From RBG-13-43-22 sp040755035 (GTDB lineage Bacteria > Desulfobacterota > RBG-13-43-22), in the NCBI GenBank assembly GCA_040755035.1, contig JBFMBU010000104.1, forward strand, positions 1-29,422: a DNA stretch of 29,422 nt, given 5' to 3'. The notes beneath the pieces are model-generated. The model saw nothing but the letters and a program-made list of their open reading frames with translations, did no database searches and was not told the DNA's origin. Every line of letters starts with the position of its first letter. The first letter of the stretch is position 1. This document shows, piece by piece, positions 1-7,037 of this stretch. Made by a program: the position numbers and the translations under genes.

Positions 1-1
1 T

Positions 2-907
2 CTGGTATCCATCCTTATTTTTATTATGGTCCGCATGCTCCCCGGGGACCCGGTTTCCTTCGCTGCCATGGCCAATTCCGATCTGGCCGACAAGACCATC
101 ATGGCCGAACTTCGGGCCCGATACGGTCTGGATAAACCTATCTATACCCAGTATGTGATCTGGCTGAAAGATTTTGTCCAAGGGAAATGGGGAAAATCCA
201 TAGGCAGCGGGGAACCGGTCATGTCCATGTTTCTGTCCAGGTTGCCGGTGACCATCGAGCTTTTCGTGGGGGCGACCTTCTGGGCCTGGATTATCGGGTT
301 CCCGGTTGGGATCATCGGCGCCCTGAAACGAAACACCAAGCTGGACGCCTTTCTGACCACGACCTCTATTATCGGCGTGTCCATCCCGGCTTTCTGGGAG
401 GGGATCGTTTTTATTTACCTGCTGGCGGTAATCTGGCCCATCTTTCCTCCCTCCGGGTATGTGTCTTTTTTTGAAAGCCCCTGGGAAAACATCCTTTCAG
501 TGGCCATGCCTACCTTCATTATGGGCACGGGCAGCGCCGGTCTGCTGGCCCGCTATGTGCGTTCCAGTTTCCTGGAGGTCTTCAGCCAGGACTACATCCG
601 TACCGCCCGGGCCAAGGGTGCTGATGAAAAAAGGGTTATCGGAAAACACGCCTTTAAGCCGGCCATGTTGCCGGTGGTGACGGTCATCGGGCTCAGTTGG
701 GCCCATATGGTGAGCGGGGCCTTTATAGTTGAATTTATGTTTGCCATCCCCGGCCTGGGCCGGATGGGGGTCGATGCGGTTTTCGCCCGGGATTTTCCGG
801 TGCTGCAGGTTGTGTTGGTGATCGTCGCCTTAAATGTATTACTCATGAATTTATTGGTGGACCTCACCTATGGAGTCCTGGATCCCCGGGTGAGAATACA
901 GAAATAA
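2..907 (+). CDS. dppB: Dpp/Opp-family ABC transporter permease DppB (5' truncated)
   Basis: Inner-membrane permease subunit of a peptide/opine-type ABC importer. The reading frame is open to the left edge: eight codons precede the first ATG at 26 and read as the end of the first membrane helix, so the true start lies outside the window and roughly 15-25 residues are missing. The visible part has the MVRMLPGDP segment typical of DppB N-termini, about five further hydrophobic segments, and the EAA loop (DYIRTARAKGADEKRVI, encoded near 590-645) that docks on the ATPase. It ends with DPRVR, usual for this family. It is followed by dppC, dppD and dppF in the standard order. The transported substrate cannot be read from the permease; peptides, opines, glutathione-like and nickel-chelate substrates all occur in this family. 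Confidence 0.93.
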   Translation: MVSILIFIMVRMLPGDPVSFAAMANSDLADKTIMAELRARYGLDKPIYTQYVIWLKDFVQGKWGKSIGSGEPVMSMFLSRLPVTIELFVGATFWAWIIGFPVGIIGALKRNTKLDAFLTTTSIIGVSIPAFWEGIVFIYLLAVIWPIFPPSGYVSFFESPWENILSVAMPTFIMGTGSAGLLARYVRSSFLEVFSQDYIRTARAKGADEKRVIGKHAFKPAMLPVVTVIGLSWAHMVSGAFIVEFMFAIPGLGRMGVDAVFARDFPVLQVVLVIVALNVLLMNLLVDLTYGVLDPRVRIQK

Positions 908-1044
908 AAGGTATAAGGTATAAGGTTTAAGGTAAAAGCCCATGCTCTATGCTCTACGCCCTATGCTCTATGCTCTATGCTCTTTGCCCTATGCTCTATG
1001 CCCTATGCTCTATGCCCTATGCCCTATGCCCTATGCCCTATGCC
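908..1044. repeat. Two-module 7-bp tandem array between dppB and dppC
   Basis: Directly after the dppB stop are four 7-bp units of AAGGTWW (908-935), then fifteen uninterrupted 7-bp units of consensus CTATGCY (940-1044). Most units match exactly; exceptions include CCATGCT, CTACGCC and CTTTGCC. There is no ORF, and the units are too short and spacer-less to be CRISPR. The same two modules recur in reverse-complement order at 2022-2098, on the other side of dppC. The array sits inside what should be one transporter transcript. Confidence 0.9.
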
Positions 1045-1086
1045 TTTCACCTTTAACCATTTCAGATTTTACAGGTGAGCAAACCA

Positions 1087-1998
1087 ATGTCGGATAAAGC
1101 AGATAAAACAAACGAACCCATCGAACCGCGCCGGGTGTCACGCATCGGGGCCAGGGCGATTATCAGAGGGGTCTTTAAGCATAAGCTTTCCCGGGCCGGA
1201 ATCGTCATTATCCTACTGCTGGCGGTCATGGCGATTTTTTCGCCCCTTCTCTCCACGCATAATCCCAATGCCCAGGACCTATACAACGTATTAACCGGTC
1301 CCTCCTTCGAACACTGGCTGGGGACGGATAATGTCGGCCGTGATCTTTATTCCCGCATTATTTACGGCTCCCGCGTTTCTTTGACGGTAGGTTTTTTTTC
1401 CGTGTTTCTTTCGGTATTCATCGGGTCTGTCCTGGGCCTCTGGGCCGGCTATAAAGGCGGGATCACGGATATGATCATCATGCGCATCGTGGATACCTTT
1501 ATGTGTATTCCCTATCTGCCTTTTGTCCTGGTTTTGGCCGCCGCCCTCGGACCGGGATTGAAAAATATCATCATCGCCCTGGGCATCCTCGGTTGGACCG
1601 GATTTTGCCGGATTATGCGAGGCCAGGTGCTCATGGTCCGGGAACTGCCTTATGTGGAGGCGGCCAGGGCGGCCGGGGCCTCCGGCGCTCGCGTTATGTT
1701 TAAACATCTTTTTCCCAACTGTCTGGCTCCCATCATTGTGGCGGTTACCATCAGTCTGGGGGCCTTTATCATGCTGGAGAGCGCCATGGCCTTTTTCGGT
1801 CTGGGAGTTCAGCCTCCGACAGCGAGCTGGGGAAAAGAACTCAGGACCGGCTATGCTTATCTGGAAACCGTTCCCTTCTTTTCCATCGCCCCGGGTGTGT
1901 TGATCACTTTGGCGGTATTGGCCTTCAATTTTCTGGGTGACGGGCTGAGAGATTCTCTGGATCCGAGACTTAGGGGAGAAGGGAAGAAGATTAAGTAA
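1087..1998 (+). CDS. dppC: Dpp/Opp-family ABC transporter permease DppC
   Basis: Second membrane permease of the importer, 303 residues. I chose the ATG at 1087 rather than the upstream in-frame GTG at 1075, because that GTG lies within the Shine-Dalgarno-like AGGTGA (1073-1078) that is correctly spaced 8 nt before 1087. Features: a hydrophilic N-terminal tail, a first helix (IVIILLLAVMAIF), the family signature LGTDNVGRDLYSRIIYGSR, several further hydrophobic helices, an EAA loop YVEAARAAGASGARVMFKH (about residues 188-206) and a C-terminus DSLDPRLRG typical of DppC. It should pair with DppB to form the channel. The gene is bounded on both sides by inverted copies of 7-bp repeat arrays. Confidence 0.95.
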   Translation: MSDKADKTNEPIEPRRVSRIGARAIIRGVFKHKLSRAGIVIILLLAVMAIFSPLLSTHNPNAQDLYNVLTGPSFEHWLGTDNVGRDLYSRIIYGSRVSLTVGFFSVFLSVFIGSVLGLWAGYKGGITDMIIMRIVDTFMCIPYLPFVLVLAAALGPGLKNIIIALGILGWTGFCRIMRGQVLMVRELPYVEAARAAGASGARVMFKHLFPNCLAPIIVAVTISLGAFIMLESAMAFFGLGVQPPTASWGKELRTGYAYLETVPFFSIAPGVLITLAVLAFNFLGDGLRDSLDPRLRGEGKKIK

Positions 1999-2021
1999 AC
2001 GCGTGAGGCGTGAGGGGAGAG

Positions 2022-2098
2022 GCAAAGAGCAAAGAGCATAGGGCATAGGGCATAGAGCATGGGGTTTTACCTTAAACCTTAAACCTTATACCTTACAC
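2022..2098. repeat. Two-module 7-bp repeat, inverted copy of the 908-1044 element
   Basis: Six 7-bp units of GCAWAGR type (2022-2063) are followed by five 7-bp units of TTWWACC type (2064-2098). This is the reverse complement, in reverse module order, of the array at 908-1044, including the junction unit CCATGCT/GCATGGG. Unit number differs between the copies (15+4 versus 6+5). It lies between dppC and dppD. Confidence 0.85.
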
Positions 2099-2115
2099 CG
2101 GTTTGTAGAGGAGCT

Positions 2116-3090
2116 ATGGCACCATTACTCGAAGTAAAGAACTTAAGTACTCATTTTCATACCGACGACGGTTTGATCAAGGCCGTGGACCGGGTTTCCT
2201 ATGACATCCATGAAGGGGAAACCGTAGGACTGGTAGGGGAGAGCGGTTGCGGTAAGAGCGTCAGCGCCCTATCCCTTCTGCGTTTGATCCCCAACCCTCC
2301 CGGAAAGGTGGTGGAGGGGGAGATTCTCTTCGAAGGCCGCGATCTGCTCAAGCTGTCCGAGGAGGAGATGTGTGATGTCCGGGGCAACAAAATGGCCATG
2401 ATTTTTCAGGAACCCATGAATTCTCTCAATCCGGTCAGAACGATCGGATGGCAGATTTCCGAACCTCTGGAGATCCATCTCGGTATGAGCCGGGAAGAGG
2501 GTTTGAAAAAGTGTGTTCAACTGCTGACCGATGTCAAAATCCCGGAACCGGGGAAACGGGTCAATGCCTATCCGCACCTTTTCAGCGGGGGTATGCGTCA
2601 GAGAACCATGATCGCCATGGGGCTGGGCTGCAATCCCAAGCTGATTATCGCCGATGAGCCGACCACGGCCCTGGATGTTACCACCCAGGCCCAGCTTCTT
2701 GAACTCATGAAAAACCTGACGCGGAAGTATAAAACCGCCCTGATTATTATCACCCATAACCTGGGGGTGGTGGCCCGCTATGCCGATCGAATCAACGTCA
2801 TGTATGCCGGACGGATCATTGAAAAAGGGACGGCCATAGAGATATTTAAAGATCCCAAGCATCCTTATACCGAGGGATTGATGGCTTCGGTGCCCCGATT
2901 GGACCTGGATACCAAGAAAAAACTCATCCCCATCGAGGGACAGCCTCCGGATTTACTCCATATTCCTCCGGGATGTTCCTTTCATCCCCGCTGTGAATAT
3001 GTGTTTGATCGATGCCGGGTAGAGACCCCGGAATTAGTGACCATCAATGGAAAACATGAGGCGGCCTGTTGGCGAAATGTCATATTTTGA
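2116..3090 (+). CDS. dppD: Dpp/Opp-family ABC transporter ATP-binding protein DppD
   Basis: Cytoplasmic ATPase of the importer, 324 residues, usual family length. Visible motifs: Walker A GESGCGKS (41-48), Q-loop FQEP (97-100), ABC signature SGGMRQR (157-163), Walker B LIIADEP (176-182) and H-loop His214. The C-terminal oligopeptide-transporter domain contains PPGCSFHPRC and four cysteines (287, 293, 300, 318). In a structurally studied bacterial DppD, cysteines in this tail bind an Fe-S cluster; the same is inferred here. The start ATG is preceded by AGAGGAG (2107-2113). It pairs with DppF, encoded after a 524-bp repeat-rich gap. Confidence 0.96.
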   Translation: MAPLLEVKNLSTHFHTDDGLIKAVDRVSYDIHEGETVGLVGESGCGKSVSALSLLRLIPNPPGKVVEGEILFEGRDLLKLSEEEMCDVRGNKMAMIFQEPMNSLNPVRTIGWQISEPLEIHLGMSREEGLKKCVQLLTDVKIPEPGKRVNAYPHLFSGGMRQRTMIAMGLGCNPKLIIADEPTTALDVTTQAQLLELMKNLTRKYKTALIIITHNLGVVARYADRINVMYAGRIIEKGTAIEIFKDPKHPYTEGLMASVPRLDLDTKKKLIPIEGQPPDLLHIPPGCSFHPRCEYVFDRCRVETPELVTINGKHEAACWRNVIF

Positions 3091-3614
3091 AGAATTATCA
3101 CTCTTGTCCAAAATAGATTTTACCACAGAGCCACAGAGAACACAGAGAAGACCATTTTTTGCTTTGTGGGGAGATACCCACAAAGCAAAGCCATTTGTCG
3201 CTATGCGAAAATAGGGTCTTTCAGGGCGCCGCAGGCCGGCAGGTTATGAAGAAACGGCATCTCCCGTTTCTTCATAAAAAAATTACTGCTCTGTGCCCTC
3301 GGTGCCTCCGTGGTGAACCTGGTTTTGAAAAAACCCCTGACAGGGTTAAAAACCTAAGGTAAATCAACACAACACTTAAAGCGTTTGAACCTTTTTGGAT
3401 AACAATGAAGAATTGTATCAGTTTCGGTTTTCAAAAAGAGGGATTTTTTTGCCACGGACAAATGCGGGATAGGTGGCGGGGACTTGTCGCCCCTTTACTG
3501 GCAGGCCCTTCGGGCACATAAAAATATTTCATCCGGTTTTGTCTGTGTGAGTCGGTGGCAAAACAATTTTTAAACAACTAAAATGTTATGAATTTTTTAA
3601 TCAGGTAAAAACGT
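3091..3614. repeat. 524-bp gene-free gap packed with inverted repeats (dppD-dppF)
   Basis: No credible gene; a 67-codon frame inside has no family resemblance. Contents: two perfect hairpins at 3161-3186 (10-bp stem, 6-nt loop) and 3246-3275 (12-bp stem, 6-nt loop); an imperfect outer inverted pair made of the CCACAGAG-type sequence near 3122-3150 and its counterpart near 3288-3316; and a second element whose ends TTGCCACGGAC (near 3450) and GTCGGTGGCAA (near 3551) are inverted. None has a following T-run on the + strand, so these look like intergenic repeat elements rather than classical terminators. Confidence 0.75.
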
Positions 3615-4625
3615 ATGGATAACTCCACGGGTGTAGAGAATAATTATTTGGTAAAGGTTCAAGACTTGAAGATGCACTTCCCCATCTCCGTGGGGTGGAT
3701 GATCAAGAAGACCATCGGACATGTCAAAGCCGTTGACGGCATCAGCTTTCAGATCGCCAAAGGCGAAACCTTAGGGCTGGTCGGGGAAAGCGGCTGTGGG
3801 AAAACCACCACCGGCCGGGTCCTTTTGCAACTGGAACGCCCGACCTCGGGACAGATTTTTTTTGAAGGGGAAGAGATCACCGGGAAAGAAGAAAAGGCCT
3901 TAAGGGCCTTGCGAAGGAAGATGCAGATGATATTCCAGGACCCCTTCGGCTCTCTCAACCCCAGGATGACCGCCGGAGAAATTATCGGGGAGCCGCTGAT
4001 CATTCACCGTCTGACCCAGAATAAAAAGGATTATGAAGAACAGGTCAAGGAGCTGATGTCTATCGTGGGCTTAAGCCCTCTGATGATGGAAAGGTATCCC
4101 CATGAGTTTTCAGGGGGTCAGCGACAGCGGATCGGAGTGGCTCGGGCCCTGTCGGTCCGCCCCAATCTGATCGTTTGCGATGAACCGGTTTCGGCCCTGG
4201 ATGTTTCCATCCAGGCCCAGATCATCAATCTTTTGGAAGATCTCCAGGAAAAGTTTGATCTCACCTATCTATTCATCGCCCATGATCTTTCCGTGGTCCG
4301 TCATATCAGCAACCGCATAGCCGTCATGTATTTGGGGGAGATCGTCGAAATCGCCACCCGGGGGGATCTATACCGGAACCCAATGCATCCCTATACCCGA
4401 TCGCTTCTGGCCGCGGTTCCGGTTCCCGATCCCATTGTCGAATCCGGAAGGGAACATGTTATCCTGGAAGGAGAAGTGCCCAGTCCCTTTCTTCCACCTT
4501 CAGGGTGCAAATTTCATCCCCGTTGCCCTAACGCTGAATTCCCTCGCTGTCGAACAGAGAAACCCGTCCTGGTTGAGATTGAAAAGGGACGTCATTGGGT
4601 GGCTTGTCATATGCAGGGGGAATAG
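3615..4625 (+). CDS. dppF: Dpp/Opp-family ABC transporter ATP-binding protein DppF
   Basis: Second ATPase of the importer, 336 residues. Motifs: Walker A GESGCGKT (57-64), Q-loop Gln108 in IFQDPFGSLNPR, signature SGGQRQR (166-172), Walker B LIVCDEP (185-191), H-loop His223. The C-terminal oligopeptide-transporter domain has cysteines 298, 304, 312 and 331 in the same arrangement as in DppD. AGGTAA at 3603-3608 precedes the ATG. The order dppB-dppC-dppD-dppF is canonical, but binding-protein genes follow rather than precede it. The large repeat-filled gap before this gene could make its expression partly independent of dppD. Confidence 0.96.
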   Translation: MDNSTGVENNYLVKVQDLKMHFPISVGWMIKKTIGHVKAVDGISFQIAKGETLGLVGESGCGKTTTGRVLLQLERPTSGQIFFEGEEITGKEEKALRALRRKMQMIFQDPFGSLNPRMTAGEIIGEPLIIHRLTQNKKDYEEQVKELMSIVGLSPLMMERYPHEFSGGQRQRIGVARALSVRPNLIVCDEPVSALDVSIQAQIINLLEDLQEKFDLTYLFIAHDLSVVRHISNRIAVMYLGEIVEIATRGDLYRNPMHPYTRSLLAAVPVPDPIVESGREHVILEGEVPSPFLPPSGCKFHPRCPNAEFPRCRTEKPVLVEIEKGRHWVACHMQGE

Positions 4626-4826
4626 GGCATAGAGCAAAGGGCATAGGGCAGGGCGTAAAGGGTAAAGGGCATAGAGCCTTGGGGAAAAAGAAAGGGCGTG
4701 AGGCGGCTTGAATAGCTTCTTAGGCTGAAGACCGAGGCTGGGGGTTAAAAAAAGATTCTACCTTCCGTCTAAAAACCTTCGGTCTTCGGTCTCTATCGAA
4801 ACTTAAAAAAAAAGGGGAAAAGTAAA
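4626..4826. repeat. Intergenic repeat region between dppF and the first binding protein
   Basis: Starts with another run of GCATAGR/GCAAAGG-type 7-bp units (about 4626-4676), in the same orientation as those at 2022. It continues with an imperfect inverted pair GCTGAAGACCGAGGCT (4724-4739) and ACCTTCGGTCTTCGGT (4775-4790). AGGGGA at 4813-4818 is the ribosome-binding site for the next gene. No ORF is supported. Confidence 0.7.
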
Positions 4827-6704
4827 ATGGCAGAAAAGAAGTTATTGAAAAAATTTTCATTTTTAATCTTGGTAACACTTTTATTGGTTGCATTTTCCGG
4901 TTTAGGATCGGCGACAGCGGCGAAAGCCCCTTCCGCTAAAGCAATAGCCGCAGCGAAAAAACTTACTGAAGGGCTGGAATTTCCCGTTACCGGGAAGGAA
5001 TATGTGGAATGGGCGAAAAAAAGAGGAATGTCTTGGGATACCACTTACTGGCCCACCAAACCGGTGCGGGGGGGTGTTTTTCAAACAGCAGCCCCCTTAT
5101 TTGTCGGGATGATGAACCCCAACCACTGGCCGGTAAACGACTGGGTGACCCTCTGTTATGTTTATGACAATCTCATCTGGACCGATGGAAATTACAAGCC
5201 GACAGTACCCTTTCTGGCCGAGTCCTGGCAATATCTTGATCCGAAAACGGTGGTCATGAAACTTCGGCAGGGTGTTAATTTTCATGACGGGACCCCATTT
5301 AACGCTGAAAGCGTCAAATACCAGATGGATTATATAAAAGATCCGGCCAATGGGGCCTGGACCCGAGCATGGCTGGAACCGCTGGAATCTGTGGAAGTGG
5401 TGGACAATTTCACCGTTAAATTTCATTTCAATAGACCCTGGGGTGCCTTCATTGGGGTCATGGCCAATGTCCCGGGGAAAATGATCTCCACCAAGGCCCT
5501 GAAAGGTGAAGTGGCCATCAGGGAGTCTAAAAAATTGGCCGGCCAGGTGAACCGGGAAAAGAAAAATGTGGAAGCGGCTGAGAAAGAAGGCAATCCTGCC
5601 AAGGTGGAAGCCGCCAAGAAAAAGCTGGCTGATCTTGAAGAAAAGTATAAAAAGGCCGCTGCCCTGGCTGAAGGGGTCAAGCCCTTGGATAACTACCCGG
5701 TCGGTACAGGTATGATGATATTTGATGAAGCCAGTCCTGGTAACTACATAAGACTTAAAAGGAACCCCAACTGGTGGTTCGGCAAGTTCATCGGAAAACC
5801 GGATATGCCTTACCTGGACGGAATAACTATGAATATTATCCCTGATCCCTCGGTGCGGTTGGCTAACCTTCGGGCCGGAAAACTCGACAACATGGCTATC
5901 GATCCTTCTCAGTACCCCATGGTTAGGAATGACCGCAGTTTGCAAGTTTATGTTTACCCGAACAACTGGATTTCCAGTATGCGTTTTAATAGCCAGAATG
6001 GGCCCTGCAAAGACATTCGAGTTCGAAAAGCGATCTCTTATGCTTTAGATCGAAAAGCTTTGATCAACGGTGTGGCCTTCGGATTGGGTGATGTAGCCGC
6101 TGGAAATTTCCCCTACCAGCACTGGGCCCACAATCACAGTCTTAAACCTATTCCCTATAACCCGGAACTGTCCAAGAAACTGCTGGCCGAAGCCGGGTTT
6201 AATAACGGATTGACCATCAAGGGATATATGTCCACCGACTCTGCATCGCAGACCTTGGGGGAGGCCATCAAAAATATGCTGGCTAAGGTGGGAATTACCT
6301 GGAAATTAGAAATATTGGATCCAGCGGCCATTGCTGAAAGACTGAGAAAGGTCGACTATGATTTTGCTGCGGGGGGCTGGGCCTGGATTTACGATCCGGA
6401 CCTCCTGGTTACAGGGCTCTATGACCCTGATGGTGGGTTTAATTTCGGCCGGAGTAACAACAAAAAAGCCATCGAACTGATTAACGCCGGGCGTGAGGAG
6501 GTGGACGAGGCCAAGAGGCTCAAGATTTATCAGGAATTGGAAAAGGTGGTTTATGAAAACTTTGAGGATGCCTGGTTATGGTACCCAAAAGCCGTAACGC
6601 TTTTTAGAAAAAATGTCCAGGGATGGAACAATGACCAGTATTGGAAAATGAAAGATATGCAGTGGTGGTCCCATCCTCTGTGGTTTAAAGGTGGAAAAAG
6701 ATAG
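4827..6704 (+). CDS. ABC transporter substrate-binding protein, family 5, with coiled-coil insertion (copy 1)
   Basis: Exported solute-binding protein expected to deliver ligand to the DppBCDF core; 625 residues, longer than most DppA-like proteins (about 500-550). Residues 1-32 form a signal peptide: basic KKLLKKF, hydrophobic FLILVTLLLVAF, then an Ala-rich cleavage region without a lipobox Cys. The body shows the family hallmarks: FLAESW (129-134), LRQGVNFHDGTPFNAESV (146-163), NPVGTG-like DNYPVGTG (288-295), IRVRKAISYALDRKAL (397-412). Residues about 227-283 are an inserted Lys/Glu/Ala-rich heptad-like segment (VNREKKNVEAAEK ... LADLEEKYKKAAALAEG) predicted to be a helical hairpin. A close paralogue lies at 10885. 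Ligand unknown. Confidence 0.93.
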   Translation: MAEKKLLKKFSFLILVTLLLVAFSGLGSATAAKAPSAKAIAAAKKLTEGLEFPVTGKEYVEWAKKRGMSWDTTYWPTKPVRGGVFQTAAPLFVGMMNPNHWPVNDWVTLCYVYDNLIWTDGNYKPTVPFLAESWQYLDPKTVVMKLRQGVNFHDGTPFNAESVKYQMDYIKDPANGAWTRAWLEPLESVEVVDNFTVKFHFNRPWGAFIGVMANVPGKMISTKALKGEVAIRESKKLAGQVNREKKNVEAAEKEGNPAKVEAAKKKLADLEEKYKKAAALAEGVKPLDNYPVGTGMMIFDEASPGNYIRLKRNPNWWFGKFIGKPDMPYLDGITMNIIPDPSVRLANLRAGKLDNMAIDPSQYPMVRNDRSLQVYVYPNNWISSMRFNSQNGPCKDIRVRKAISYALDRKALINGVAFGLGDVAAGNFPYQHWAHNHSLKPIPYNPELSKKLLAEAGFNNGLTIKGYMSTDSASQTLGEAIKNMLAKVGITWKLEILDPAAIAERLRKVDYDFAAGGWAWIYDPDLLVTGLYDPDGGFNFGRSNNKKAIELINAGREEVDEAKRLKIYQELEKVVYENFEDAWLWYPKAVTLFRKNVQGWNNDQYWKMKDMQWWSHPLWFKGGKR

Positions 6705-7037
6705 GAAACAGGCGAGAGGGGGGAGGGTAGAGGCAGGAAGCATGAGGCCTGAGGCCAATCTGTTACCTGACTCTTAAACTAAACTCTAAGCTGGTCGAAT
6801 TAGAAATTAGATTCAGTATAACTCCTGGAATAACTTTAGGAGCTTTCCAACACAAAAATTAAAAACCCCCTATCTCCCTTTTTAATGAAGGAATTGGTTT
6901 TAAGCCCCTTCCAGAAAAAGGGGGAGCGGGGGTTTTTTTTTGAAACCACAAGGTTAAAAAGGATTTTTCGCCGAACAAGGAACGCCGAACGCCGAACGGG
7001 ATAAGGTTATTGATCCCCTTAGGGAGGAATATCTATC
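6705..7037. other. 333-bp intergenic region, mostly unassigned
   Basis: No gene is supported. The first ~150 bp are purine-rich with no clear structure. A strong stem-T-run element occupies 6861-6941. Further on, tandem GCCGAAC-type units (about 6971-7000) are an inverted copy of the GTTCGGCG-type units found after 9440 and after 16411. AGGGAGGA (7021-7028) is the ribosome-binding site of the next gene. Confidence 0.6.
6861..6941 (+). terminator. Terminator-like inverted repeat with T-run after the first binding protein
   Basis: The left arm AAAAACCCCC plus a CTCCCTTTTT stretch (6861-6883) is complementary to AAAAAGGGGGAGCGGGGG (6915-6932), followed at once by nine T residues. This is the best intrinsic-terminator candidate in the window. 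It would end the transporter/binding-protein transcript before the DUF362 gene. The same architecture occurs as a dispersed repeat in deltaproteobacterial genomes, so it may be a mobile or repetitive element acting as a terminator. Confidence 0.65.

Noticed and set aside
940..1044. Tandem array as a CRISPR
   Set aside because: Units are 7 bp, contiguous and without unique spacers; no cas genes are present.
1291..2046. Long antisense open frames (for example opposite dppC, dppD, copy-1 binding protein and the hydrolase)
   Set aside because: They lie opposite genes with unmistakable family motifs, lack ribosome-binding sites, and their translations are low-complexity shadows rich in His, Gly and Arg.
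3159..3362. A 67-codon frame in the dppD-dppF gap as a gene
   Set aside because: It overlaps perfect hairpins and repeat arms, has no family resemblance and no convincing ribosome-binding site.
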